Of a stretch of DNA of 64,000 nucleotides, positions 1 to 11,649 are shown piece by piece. Under the pieces are notes generated by a model that worked only from the letters and a program-made list of their open reading frames with translations, had not been told where the DNA came from and did no database searches. A program made the translations under genes and the position numbers. The first letter of the stretch is position 1. Each line of letters begins with the position of its first letter. This stretch comes from Microdon myrmicae (Eukaryota; Arthropoda; Insecta; Diptera; Syrphidae), in the NCBI GenBank assembly GCA_963931805.1, contig OZ007497.1, positions 57,588,603-57,652,602 of the forward strand, written 5' to 3'.

Positions 1-1783
1 CCGCCGTGACATTCTGTTTACCGGAGATATGCCTTATCTCCGTAGAATATTGCCCAATGAGGTCTAATTGACGCTCTTGTCGGGGGGAGGCATTTCCCGA
101 CTTCTTCCGGAACGCATAGACCAATGGCTTGTGGTCTGTTAAAATTGAGAGCGAACGTCCTTCTATCATATGACGGAAGTACTTAACAGCGCTGTAGATC
201 GCGAGCAATTCACGGTCGTAGGCGCTGTAACGTCGCTCAGTGGGACTCAGTTTCCTTGAAAAGAAACCAAGTGGTTCCGGGCGGCCTTCAATGTCCTGTT
301 CAAGGACGGCTCCGATTGCGGTATCCGATGCGTCGCATTGGATAGAAAGTGCCGCTCCCTCGAGAGGGTATCGGAGTAAGGTGGCATTTGCCAATTGTTC
401 TTTGGACAGTTGGAATGCTCGATCTGAGACTTCTGTCCAATTAATGGGGCGCTTATCATTGCGCTTAGCTCCTTTCAAAAATTCATTTAAGGGAGCTTGA
501 ATCTGAGCGGCATTCTTCAGGGTTGGGCGGTAAAAGTTAAGCATGCCCAAAAATCGACGCAGCTCACTCACGTTAGTAGGCCGGGGGTACTTCATGAGGG
601 CCTCCACACGGTCTGGAAGTGGGCGAATGCCCTGGTTGTCAACGACATAACCCAGATAGGTGATTTGCTCCTTGGCGTATTGACACTTATCTGGGTTGAT
701 GACAAGACCGAATTCGCGGAGGCGCTCTAGGACCTGACGTAAGTGGCGTTTATGTTCGGCGAGGTCTTTGGAGGCGATGAGAATGTCATCAAGGTATGCA
801 TGGCAGCAATTAAGACCTCGTAAAGCCGTGTCGATATACCGCTGGAATGTCTGTGCGGCATTCCTGAGGCCGAAAGTCATCACTTTGAACTCGAAGAGTC
901 CGAAAGGTGTAATGACTGCGGTCTTGGGGATGTCTTCTGGTGCCACCGGAATTTGGTGGTATGCCCTGGTGAGATCCAGGGTAGTGAAGACATTGCACCC
1001 TCGTAACTTGTACGAAAAATCGTAGAGGTGTGCAATTGGGTATCTGTCCGGGACAGTTGCTGCGTTCAACAGCCTATAATCGCCACATGGGCGCCACTCA
1101 CCAGAACGTTTCTTCACTAAGTGGAGTGGGCTTGCCCAGGGACTGTCCGACGGTTGGCAGATACCTAGTTCGATCATATGCTCGAACTCCGCGCGCGCCG
1201 CACGTAATTTTTCCGGAGCCAGTCGACGTGGACGCTGGCTCACCGGGGGACCACGTGTTTCTATATGATGAAACACCGTGGCTTTATGTCGGCGTTGGTT
1301 AGGTAGAGGAATTGTTGTACTCACAAATTCCTGTACCATAACCTGGAATGGGTCTAAGCACTCTGTGGCCCCTGAAGTTGCCGCTGGAGATGCCGTCATG
1401 GGCAAGGGGGGTGCGGTTGGAGCCACAAGTCTGTTATGGGTCGAATCGACCAACAGATTATGTGCGCCTAATAGGTCGGAACCTATCAGGGGTTCATTCA
1501 CGTCCGCAATGACGAAACGCCAAGTGATCGGACGACAAAGACCCAATTGCAGTGTCAGCTTTTTACGTCCGTGCGTAAGTATCGGCGTATTATTTGCTGC
1601 TGACAATTTGAGTGCGGCTGGCACGCGGTTACGCGGAGCAAACGATCGCGGGAGGACTGAAATATCGGCGCCGGTGTCGACAGTAAAAGCGATATTCAGT
1701 TTCGAATCCCGGATGGTTAAGCGACTTATCGTAGGGGTGCCGGCCGATTGCGCGAGGGTGTCGGTCGGCAAAATTAGTTTAAA
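1..1783 (-). CDS. pol: Ty3/gypsy pol polyprotein, partial (protease, RT, RNase H start), runs off the left edge
   Basis: On the minus strand this is one open frame without a stop from 1783 to base 1. In order it shows a retropepsin-type protease with DTGAD (about 1672-1680), a linker, then a reverse transcriptase with RPCGDYRLLN near 1090, TTLDLTRAYHQI near 990, and the catalytic YLDD at 784-795. The RNase H start (SIQCDASD) lies near 330 and the frame is still open at the edge; integrase and the 3' LTR would lie outside the window. The frame is -1 relative to gag, so it is probably expressed by frameshifting at 1777-1783. No frame break is visible in these 1.8 kb, so this part of pol looks recent, although its gag has a nonsense codon. 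The family (Ty3/gypsy, insect type) is clear from motifs; the lineage within it is not. Confidence 0.9.
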
Positions 1784-3186
1784 GAGCGCCTCTGGTTGGT
1801 GGAAGGTTGCGTCCAACCACAAGGCGCTTTGCAATTGAATGCGAGATCACCACATCGCTGGTGATTGGCGCACCAAGGCAGAGTAACGGCATTATCAGGT
1901 ATGTTCTGCCTATTAGTATTGCCGTTACGGGGAGGTCGAGCCGGAACTCGCTGGGGATTGGCCCGGTGAGGGCCATTTTGGGTGGAATTGGCCCTCCGTG
2001 GGGCATTTTGGGTGACATTTTGCCGATTAATAGGACGGCTCGGCATGGCTCGATTCTGGGCGCTTCGAGGATTGTTCCTCACCTCCGCGCGCAATTGCGT
2101 TATCTCGCGGAGGAGTGAGGTTTGGAGCGCCCGTAGGTCAGCAGGAGTTAGTTGTGTGGGTGGACTTTTTTGGTTGAATGCGTTGGGGCCTGCCCCTGGA
2201 TTCCCCTGAGGGAAATTGGTTGAGGCGGGCCTTCTAAGGGGTAATTGGTTTTGAGGAGGATGGAGGATTGGGACCAATTGAGGGGCTGAGAAAGGCAGAC
2301 GAGAGTGCCGTGCAGGCTGGGCGGCGTGTTGAGAAACCGCCGCTACTTGGTACGCAGGAGGCTCAGAATACTGATCTGAGCTTTCCATGATTGCGTCCGC
2401 AATTTTGGATAAATAGCCCAAACTCTGGTTGGGTTGGGCTATAAGTGCCGATCGGGCATGCTGGGGAAGACACCTCAAAAAGTGAGGCTTTATTAGGTCG
2501 TCCCCAATCCTGGTCCCCGCTATAGAGCGTAAATGGGTCAGGAAGAGAGATGGTCTCATCCCAGAAAGGTTGGTTACGGCGGCTAAACGTTGTTGCCGCG
2601 CGCTTCCAGGCTCATCCAATGCGTCGAGCAGAGCTTCACACATGTTGCTATATGGGTTGCGGCCGGCCGACCTTATTATGTGTGCAACATGCGGTCGTTG
2701 AGTGCGGTCAAGCACTTTCAACAGCTCGACTGCACGAAGTTGTTCGTCGTGCAAGGCCGAGGCCTGGAAGATGCGGTCTGCCACTGCAAACCACAGGTCT
2801 GGGTCCTCCTCATCGAAGGGGGGAAGTCCTATATTAGGGTGACGAGTCCCATTCCCGAGGCTGGAAGCATCGTGGAATTCTTGGGACTCTGTAGGTCTTT
2901 GGGGTTGTTGTGAGGAGCTGGCACCAGTTGTGGGCATTAAAATGCCGGAATTTGCCAAAGGGCAGATACCAGGGGCGTTGGAAGAGGTTGGGAGAGCGTT
3001 AGAAGATTGGGGTCAGTTCACGACGCTGGGGGCAACCGGGGGTGCCAGGGGGGTAGATGGTACGGGCAAGTCTAGGTCGTCACCGACTTGCTCAGTGGGG
3101 AAATCGACGCTGGAGGCGTCGTGAAACTCAAGGGGCTCGGGTTGTTCCTGGGCCTTTCTGGCCGTGGTGTTTCGCGTGTTGACCAT
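1774..3186 (-). pseudogene. gag: Ty3/gypsy gag with one in-frame TGA
   Basis: The likely ATG is at 3184-3186 (MVNTRNTTARKA). The frame runs to TAA at 1774-1776, 470 codons, broken once by TGA at 3013-3015 (codon 58). The downstream part contains the capsid-like segment typical of insect gypsy gag, starting at LPPFDEEDPDLWF. Near the C terminus is an imperfect Cys/His segment (CANHQRCGDLAFNCKAPC), which resembles the family's usual C-x-x-H-x-R-F-G-x-x-A-x-x-C motif with F replaced by C. Gag binds the element's RNA and forms its particle. A short phrase (EFHDASS) occurs on both sides of the stop, suggesting a local duplication. Because pol is intact, the TGA could be a single recent mutation, a sequencing error, or a read-through codon; I favour mutation. 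Confidence 0.75.
1777..1783 (-). promoter_or_regulatory. -1 ribosomal frameshift heptamer at the gag/pol junction
   Basis: Reading the minus strand, the last gag codons are TCT TTA AAC TAA. The heptamer T TTA AAC fits the X XXY YYZ rule exactly and ends at the base before the gag stop. Slipping back one base gives TTT AAA CTA, which is the pol frame. The position and frame agreement make this a strong call; no downstream stem or pseudoknot was tested. Confidence 0.75.
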
Positions 3187-3732
3187 TGTAGGTTATATGA
3201 CGCGAAACTGGAGCTAAAGGCGTAAGAGGACGCGAAGAAAGGTGAAAGGAGGCCAAGTAAAAGAGTCAAAAGAATTGAATGGAGTGGGGATAAGGGGCCA
3301 ACTAAGGTTATGAGGGCCAAATTGTGGTGAAAAGAAAGGGATTGAAGGAGCCGAGTCAAAGGAGAATTGTGCCAAGTCGAGTGGAGTTCCTTAAGACGCG
3401 AATGTAAGTAGTACTTCGTGTTATTTTCGATCCGAGTATTGTGTACTACTAATTGTGTACTCCGTTTTCTTTTAAATAAAATAAAAAGGTTCGAAAGGAA
3501 AACAAAACCACAGTGAGGAAAAGTTATAAATATTGTAATCACCAGTGTATGTGTGTGAATTTCTGACCTACGTATTTGTTTCCTCTTAATTTCAGTCTTT
3601 TTTTTTTTTAACATAAAAATAGAAGTTAGGAGTTGTGGTAGTAGTTACGTTAAAGGAGCATATATTGCCAATATAGTAGTTTGTGCCTTAGTACCCTGAA
3701 GGGGTTTACAAAAGTTTATTGGGAACGTAACA
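3187..3732 (-). mobile_element. Probable 5' leader and 5' LTR of the first gypsy element
   Basis: This stretch lies upstream of the gag ATG and contains no credible gene. On the minus strand a sequence beginning TGTTACG at 3732 looks like an LTR start, but the partner LTR is outside the window and I found no convincing primer-binding site, so the borders are guesses. Confidence 0.3.
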
Positions 3733-5192
3733 ATACTTGTTAAAATAGTGATCTAATCCTACTCCGATTATGTGCTCAATGGTAATATGCGTGCTTATCG
3801 TTTATTCGAAAATGAGCTCAAAAGTGCTATGTGTTTTATGTTCTTTAGTTTGTGAAAGAGAAAAAAAAATCTATTTATTTAAGGACGAAAGTATACATTT
3901 TTCAAGTATAATCTTATTATATTTTCTATACTTGAATACTCTTAAAAGTAGTGAGTTATTTTCAGTGATCTAAGCTAAGTTAATTCGTATAAATTCAGTT
4001 GATCATTTAAAGATTCAACGATGTCTCTTACATTTAAATTTCTCACTTTCAGTTATGATTTGTGTTTTTCTTCCAAAAAAAAAATTGATATTCGAGCATT
4101 TACAATGTTTCATATATGGTTATTGCTGGGACAACACTAGTTGTTTGGTTTTTAAACTATGCGGCTCAGATGGAGCGCGCATTAGGTGGGAATGACAAAA
4201 GAGAAAAAGTATGCTTGGCGGTAGAAGAAAAATTGATAACTTGCTGTTAAATAAAATCCAGGCACGTTGGTTTAACAATCATATATTTATAATTAAGTCG
4301 GATGATTCTTGTGTTAATTTCCGAGTTTATCCCCACTTTGAGTAGTAGTGAAGGTTGTTATTATCGCCTAGCTCTTAATTTTGTAATGGGTTTCCTCTTA
4401 TAGCTAAGCTGCGAAAAAGCGATACATTTGTTTTCATCAGAAGGATGTTAGTAGAAACAACTATTTGAAATAACGTTGATTTTTGTACACAATTTAAATG
4501 AAGGTGTAAAATTTTCTTTGGTAATTATGTATAACAATGATATTTATATAAAGAAAAGGAAACAAAAACGGATAATGTAGAGTAACAATGATGTGAAGTA
4601 TACTTTGAGATATCCGAAACCGTTACAATTAATTATTCACATAAGAAAAATGTCTCGGCACTATACTAAGTTACTAAGCTATAGATTTGAAATGAATTGA
4701 TACACAGGGAATCGACTTTAATTTATTTTGAATCGTAGTTTAAATCTGTTAAGTAAAACGTGGGAAACAAAGGAAGGATACTTGCAGTTTAACTGTGGAA
4801 TAGTTGCTGGTAGAAGTGCTGGATGCTGGGGCGTCGTCTGTCTATCGATGTCCGCAGGTGGTTAGAGGTGGGGTTGCTTGGATGTTGTTGTTCCTCGGGC
4901 TAAAGTTGGGTTGGGGTTCTTCTCACCCTTAAAATGTCTTTTTTTGGCACTGAGTTTTGATTTAATGGATTAGGTTTTGTTTATAGCTCCTCACTTGTTT
5001 TGACAAGGTTCAAAAAGGGTGGCGCGAGCACACAAGAGTCAACAACATTGGATTATATCCGAAGGTTGGTTGGAAAAGTCACCGACACCGAGAAAGTCAC
5101 TGGTTTTTAAAAGGACGGAACGGCACAATATTCGATCGTTAAGCGGTCAAAAGTCAGGTGAAGGCGTATGTCCAGGTGGTCGTGGTCAACAA
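3733..5192. other. No gene recognised
   Basis: AT-rich sequence with no domain-bearing reading frame and no clear repeat borders. An open frame near 5019-5333 (+) overlaps the left end of the next mobile element and has no recognisable motif. Confidence 0.5.
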
Positions 5193-6745
5193 TGTGGTGT
5201 ATTTCGATTAGTGCGTCGGCACGGACGCAGGTACAACGAAAACACCACCGCTGTTTCAACAAGAGAATTCGACTGGCGACACAGGAAGGTTAGTCCGACA
5301 ACGAAAGGAAACTCAGGAACGATTGTTTTGTAATTTTTTTTATTGTTTTCCTTTAATCGATACACAAACACTGAAAAACGCGATTCTGAAGGAATTTGCG
5401 TTGGTCTACATACGCGATTAAACGACAAAAACGTGTAAATTATCGAACGACTTCATCGGATTAAATCTGAATAACTATTTGTTTTGTTATCCTACTGCCC
5501 AGCGTCTTTTAAAAAACCACAAGGTATTACACCGCACAACGTCATCAAGGGACAACACTCGACTCGAGATGCAATCTGACTGGTGACTAGAGCTCCCCAA
5601 AGAAACGGAAAACCCTCAAAAGAAACTGAAAAGGAGGCGGAGTTACACGATTAACTTGAAGTAGTTAATCGTGATTGGACCGGACGGGGTAGTCATACAT
5701 TACGCATGTGTGGGTATGCCATGCATACGATCGTTCGGCGACCGTGGTGGATGGAGGTACATCGCTAGTGCATTTTCTAAGAAAGTAAACACTAGCATGT
5801 GGGGTGTGAAAACCGAAACCGATGATTTGGTCATCCTAATGGAAGGCCATAAATCATCCTTTCGGTTGCCGATGATTAAACATTGCAACGAACATAGAGT
5901 GCAGCCATTGCCAGATGTTGTAAGTAAACATTTTCTGGCTGCATCTTCATCGTTACTTGAATGCGGCCTCTGAACATGGGGACCGATAATTGGAAGCCAG
6001 CGATTGCTGGTAATCAGGGACATGTTTGGTTTGCGTCAGCAGAAATCTTGTCGGCGGTAGCAAATCAATAGGGGCAAATAGCCGCATGCATGTTATGCCG
6101 AGGGTAAACAAATACAACGAGTCACAAGGAACTCTTGTTGATTGTTGTTTCCATAGCTTAAGGCTATGGAAACGAGATGCCCCTGGCAGAATGTATGCCT
6201 AAAGATAGGATTTCAGATGCCATGGCAATGTGATGATTTTGCCATGGACTTATGTTTTTTTTAGGAAATGATGTACGCCTCGAGGGTGAATTTTCGATGC
6301 CACGGTAAGGTGATAAGCTTTGCCGTGGGCTTAATGTTTCTTAGGGAATGATGTACGTCTCGGGGGTGAGTGTTCGATGCCACGGCAAGGTGATAAGCTT
6401 TGCCGTGGGTTTAATGTTCTTTTAGGAAATACTGTCTGACCGAGGGTGAGTTTTCGATGCCACGGCAAGGTGATAAGCTTTGCCGTGGATTTAATGTTTT
6501 CAGTGGTGATGCTGGAGAAAAAAGGGGTCTGGAAGGAAATCCCCTACAATAAGGTAAGCTGCCTAACAGAAATTCAAAACGGTTATCCGATTGGGTAACC
6601 GTATTAATTCCGGCGATTTGGCTGGGGGTAAATGCCGTAGCAAGGTTACGCAACCTTGCTGAAGTTCGACCGAGAGGTAAGTCGTTCGCCTGGAATAGTG
6701 GGGATCGAGCGATGCGTGGCTCTTCGGGCCCTGAAAAGCCCCACA
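5193..6745 (-). mobile_element. TGTGG...CCACA element, copy A
   Basis: Non-coding element assigned by its ends. The left end TGTGGTGTATTTCG is followed by a small GC hairpin (GTCGGCACGGAC) and an ACACCACCGC block shared with the other copies. The right end has the hairpin GGCTCTTC...GAAAAGCC followed by CCCCACA. It is nearly the same as copy B (41235-42887) over its right half, including the segment around 5670-6020 and the tandem hairpins at 6209-6492. I could not pair a 4-bp duplication (ACAA on the left, GGGT on the right). It touches copy A2, so the two may be a tandem or recombinant dimer. The strand given puts the GGTTC-hairpin end first. Confidence 0.6.
6209..6492. repeat. Four tandem hairpin units in copy A
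   Basis: Four units with a spacing of about 80 bp each contain GATGCCACGGCAAGGTGATA followed by AGCTTTGCCGTGG, a stem of about 9-10 bp round GTGATAAG. The first unit is the most diverged (CCATGGCAA). The same hairpin occurs three times in copy B and once in copies A2, C, E and G. Confidence 0.8.
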
Positions 6746-8178
6746 GGGTCGATTCAGCTTGTGTACCTGCACGGGTGCGGATTCAGCAAGAACACCCACT
6801 AACTATCACTGGAAACTGTTCGACAACGAAGAATGTAACGAATAAAAGAAACGCTAGATTTGATTTAATGTTTGTTTTTATTTAAAATCATTTTAATTAG
6901 ATCACAGATTATTTGATTTTACCAATGGATGAACCGTTTCACAAAAATGTTATTGTACTTGAAAAGAATCGTTTAACTCTTACACCGATGTACTCTATTT
7001 GTTAAACCGGATATAGTCACGACACCGCTTATAGGTTTATCGAAAAAGGTTCTGTTTCGCGGTCTTGTGCATTCGGGGCGACTGGAAAATATATTTTAAA
7101 TGTTATCGTTATTTCTCTCTTCAATTAGCAGACATCCGTCTGTTCTAAGGCTATCGCATCGTCTCCTTCAACGCAACGACCCCGACACGTGTTGCTGGCT
7201 GTAAGGTTAATATCTGACTCCCCGTTTGGACGACATTGACCCAGCTTCAGCGCTTGAGATGAGTTTTCACTCATGTTATCGGCGGGGAAAGCAATTTTTC
7301 CTTCGCCCCGACGACCAATGAAAAACGGTTTGCACCCCATTGGAAGCTTCTAATGCACATCGTCGAGATAAGTTGAATGTCTTTTTCTTGGAAAGCAAGA
7401 CAAACGAAACGTACCTTGGGCGAGGGAAAGGAAAAACAAACATGATCGAATATCATGATCGGTGTACGGCTGAGTATATTACCATCGTACGATAGAGAAT
7501 CGATTTTTGATTGAAGTTAGGTCAACAGAGCTTTGCCCACGACGGCTAGGGACTAGAATAGATGTGAGCATGTTTGTTTTTTAGTGGAAGATAACGAGGG
7601 ACACGATCATGGGTATGATTGTATCCAATTCCATGGTCGGTTGGTGGCCGATCCTGGGAAATTTATTGCAGCTGCTGGAAACCTAATAGACATAGGAACA
7701 TTGTATGTTTACTTATCACTGCGTATAGCATCAATACGTTTGTACGGAGATTGCCAACGTCCCGTCGGTCGATGTGTCGGGTATGTGTTTATGTTAAAAC
7801 AACACTTGAAATCCCCGTAGGCGACCAGCAATGGGCTGTGCTGTAGAAAGTTGATTGAACGATCGACCGATGGTTCAGCAGATAAGGCGAGGATGAACAT
7901 GTCATGCACGTGCATGGGAAAATGCTGCTTAGCCTTGCGCATTAACATGTTCGGGGATTCATGTTGGTTACCTGAATTAGATTTCAGGGCCATGAAGCGT
8001 TGGATGGAAGCATGCTCCGAGGGGAAAGTTTGATGCCACGGCAAGGTGGTAATCTTTGCCGTGGGCTTATGTTTTCAGGTGAGGTGAAGGTAAATATAAT
8101 GACTTGCTTGGTAAGTGGGGAACGGTTAATCAAAAGGGAGTGTGTGGTTCTTTGAGAATGTTTTATAGAACCCCCACA
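6746..8178 (-). mobile_element. TGTGG...CCACA element, copy A2
   Basis: It follows copy A directly. The left part carries the family block GTACCTGCACGGGTGCGG...ACACCCAC at 6763-6810. The right part has one CCACGGCAAG hairpin (8035-8068), a TTTCAGGTGAGG motif, and the terminal hairpin GGTTCTTTGAG...TAGAACC ending CCCCCACA at 8178. Its 5' TGTGG is not visible because it would overlap the CCACA end of copy A. No protein-coding frame is recognised. Confidence 0.55.
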
Positions 8179-8373
8179 GTGTAATTGTGCTCGTACACAC
8201 AAAATAAAATTGCAAAAGTGTCAAAATAAAATTCTGAAAATGTTGCTTAATTTGCCATGGCATTATTCGACACATGAACTTCATGAAACTGCCAACATTA
8301 AACTAGTAGAATTTCTTATTGACAAGATTAATCGAAACTTTTTCGTAAATTGTTCTTTTTCTGACAATGTTCT

Positions 8374-9088
8374 TATAGTGTTGGGAATGATAGTGATGAA
8401 CGTATGATTCGAACTGACGCTATGACAGTTAGAATCACAAAAATTAAACCAAAGCGCAACACATCAGGCTACTGGTCGTGTTTGGAATTGATTTTTTAAA
8501 CTCAACTTTATTCCACTGATGTTAATTGTTATGTTATTGCTATGGTATACGGCTCTGATGTATTTTCTTATTCGACTTTGGTTCGGTATTCTTCACTATT
8601 TGCTTGTGTATTGTGTGTGTATCTGTTAGAGACGCTACCCTACTTCCTCCTCAGTAATTTCGTTACGATCAGCTTCGTGTGCGAACGTCGAAGCGAACGG
8701 GAGAACGTCGGAGCAGGCGAGTGTGCCTGTTGCTCTATGCGGAAGTCATGATCGTGTGTGAAGTTCTGTTTACTACGGGAAAGTGGGTGCTGTGTGTACA
8801 AATCACGTCGGGGTCACCAATTATAGCGTTTGGAATGATAGTGAAGAACGTGTGATTCGAACAGACGCTATGACAGTTAGAATTACCAAAAATTGAACTA
8901 AAGCGCAACACATCAGGCTACTGTCCGTGTTTAGAATTCGATTTTTAAACTCAACTATATTCCACTGATGTCAATCGTTATTTTATCGCTATGGTATACG
9001 GCTCTGATGTATTTTCTTATTCGATTTTCGTTCGGTGTTCTTCACTATTTGCTTGTGTATTGTGTGTGTATCTGTTAGATACGCTACA
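8374..9088 (-). mobile_element. Miniature LTR retrotransposon (TRIM) with a tRNA-Trp primer site
   Basis: Two direct repeats of about 266 bp (8374-8639 and 8822-9088) flank only 182 bp. On the minus strand the order is 5' LTR (TGTAGCGT...CGCTATA), a primer-binding site TTGGTGACCCCGACGTGATT at 8801-8821 that is an exact complement of a eukaryotic tRNA-Trp 3' end, about 140 bp of non-coding interior, a polypurine tract (GAGGAGGAAGTA) at about 8640-8653, and the 3' LTR. It has no gag or pol. These are the parts expected of a terminal-repeat retrotransposon in miniature; an internal deletion of a full element is the alternative. A solo copy of the same LTR sits at 35922-36189. Confidence 0.8.
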
Positions 9089-11465
9089 TTTTCGTTTCCC
9101 GTCTTGCGTTATCCTAAATGACTACTTATGTACTCTGTTTATGAAAATTCTATCGGGGTCATTATTACATTAAAATAACCGGAAACATGTGCAATATTAG
9201 TCTTAATATTCAAATGAGGGTTTTTTCTTGTAGTTTGCCCTTAATTATTTCTTATTTATTGAAATAGTACTGTCTTTATTATATTGATTTAAGATTATAG
9301 CTGTAAAGGAATTGCTGTCCAAAATCTCTAAAATAATAGTTGTAAAATCTTAAATTGTAAACGATTATCTACTTTAATAAAAATTGAATTGTATTGAAAA
9401 AAATGGAATTATTAAAGAATACTGAAAAGGGATCTCTAAAATCACCAACATTATGGGAAAAAGAAGTTAGCAGAAATCATATCATATCGATTTGTTTATA
9501 AAGATTGATTAATAAATAGTGACCCTTTAAAAAAATCCATTGTTTTTTTATCACACAACGTATAGTTGAGGATGATAAAAAGGCTAACCACGATGCTTAA
9601 CCGGGCCGTCGTGTAGGAACCAAATAAATCCATTAGTAGGTTATCGCACACATTTCGACTAAAGATGAAATCGGCAACAAGTAACCGAATGAATAAAAGA
9701 AAGACGTGATAGGAACCATGGGAGTTTTAATGGTATCAAATTAATATTTCCTTCCAGTAATCTTCCACTGATTATATAGCACTCCAACAGCATACCTCCA
9801 AGATGAATTCATCGATAAAACTATTTCGCGTATAACTGGATTTAAGCCAAACATCTAATCCAAAAAGCGAAGAACAATTAACCTAAAAAGTAAAAACAAA
9901 AATCATGCTAATCGACGTCAAGAATCTCGAACTATGAGTAATAATTTGCAATTTGATCAAATTAGAATGTTTTAAGAGCAAAGGTAATGAAAGACCAATA
10001 AGAAGCATTCCATAAAACGTTACTTACCAAATTCCAACGTGTGTATAAGAAAATTCCTCATATGTAAACAAATCGATTTTTGGGCACGACTCCACCTGCC
10101 GCCTGCTCAACGACCTTGACTCTCGGTTGCCCGAATTTTTCTTCCAGCTGTGCGCGAGGAATGCCTTTGAAATGAACAACAAAGATCCAAGTGCGCAATT
10201 TTAAAACAATGTTGATTGTTGACAGGTCTTTGTCGGAATAAGTTGGACTACGTCCCGGGGTAGTTTCAAGCAACAGGGCAACCATATTTAGCATCAGCAG
10301 CTTTTACCGGTCAATCGCATTTAGAATGACCCGATGGCCTGACATTAACTAGGTTGATGCAGACGCGATACCTTACTGGGAAACAACACCCGGTCGCTTC
10401 ATTGCCTCATTACTTCGACGCCTTATCGATCGATCGTTCACTCCACAAGGCTTTCAACAGGGGGCCAGCAGTCAGACGGCTGAGAAAATTCGTTCGGTTT
10501 CATCGCCGACATACATTTTGCGTGGAAATTCGTTGTTCTATAATTGTATTTCCACTCATTATACTTGTACACTCAGCGGATAACGACACTCCAGTTGTTA
10601 ATAGTCATTACAAAGCACTGACCCCGGGCGCAACGCAATAGCCCCCCATTATACGCCATACAAAGTCAGCCTTTTTTGTTGCGTGTAAGGTAAAAACAAA
10701 GAGAGATTTCTTGAATGGGGAGAACTGCTACCAGATGAGAGAAAGAGAAAGAGAGAGCTTGCGCTTATAGCTTCTCAGGCCACATTTGAATCATCTCCTT
10801 GACGGAGACGACCCCAGGAAATTGTCGACTTTCAGTTCAGTCCCATCAAACAGTAGATCTACAATACAATGTGGCCCCAAGCCGATAAATCAAAAAAACA
10901 CTAAACAACTTTTCAATGAAACACTAAACCGGGATGGGCAGTGTGTCGTGACTAAGAGAGCAACTGGACAAGGAGAAAGAATTTCGAAAATAAAAGTGTG
11001 TAATCAAGATTGAGTCCAGCGTAACAATTGGAGTCGAGACAGACACAAGAGCGCTTCAGATTAACAGCCGAACGTCGGCAGTCCCGAATCGCCTTACAAC
11101 GTATCACTACACCGCTTTCGAATTCAAAAAGATGACACAGTTCATCGCTAGATTCAGTGCATTAGACAGCTTCTCACAGTCAGTCCCGAAAGAATACACC
11201 CAGTTACATCGGGACACCCTTGTTTAGCGTTCTTTTCGGTGCTCACCTATGACCATCAATCAACACAGGTTATTGTCGTGCGTGAATATGGTGAACCAGT
11301 TTTTTATGGCTAACTAGCCACCAGTGGGAAAACTAGCCAAAGCAAGAGGTTGTTGGCTCCGATTCGAGTGCCGCCGTGTGATTTATCAGTGGTTTGATAG
11401 TGTTTTCAATGGATAGTTGTGCCTTAAGATTGATGTACTATATTTAGTCGATTGGTAGTGAAGCG
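9089..11465. other. Upstream region of SLC6 gene A; no other gene recognised
   Basis: AT-rich sequence. A 78-residue frame at 10058-10294 (-) has no recognised domain. A GA-rich microsatellite lies at about 10733-10758. The promoter and 5' UTR of gene A may be in the last few hundred bases, but no core promoter motif was identified. Confidence 0.4.
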
Positions 11466-11649
11466 ATGAGTTCTGTTGATAATCGACGTCATGTGTCATC
11501 TTATGATATCGGTGCGAAACCCTTTCGGCATGACCAACACCGAGGCAAATGGTCATCGCGAGCAGACTTTTACTTCGCCTCCTTGTGCCAGGGCTTTGGA
11601 TGGGAAGCCCTCTGCGACATTCCGGTTTATATATTTTTCATTGGCGGAG
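11466..11649 (+). CDS. Gene A exon 1 (start codon, N tail, TM1)
   Basis: ATG at 11466; 61 codons plus one base, then donor GTGAGC. The single leftover G is completed by GT at the start of exon 2 (29011), giving the glycine that continues the GGG before TM2. RGKWSS-x-x-DFYFA is the usual entry into TM1 in insect NSS proteins. The neighbouring 17 kb contain no other acceptor followed by a TM2-like sequence that I could see. Confidence 0.75.

Noticed and set aside
1278..1838. 186-residue plus-strand protein
   Set aside because: Shadow of the gypsy protease frame on the other strand.
3072..3614. 180-residue minus-strand protein
   Set aside because: Low-complexity frame within the gypsy leader/LTR region; no domain.
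5019..5333. 104-residue basic protein
   Set aside because: It crosses the border of element A, has no domain, and starts without an ATG context that could be trusted.
6209..6492. CRISPR-like array
   Set aside because: Repeat units with regular spacing, but the spacers are also repeated and the context is an insect mobile element.
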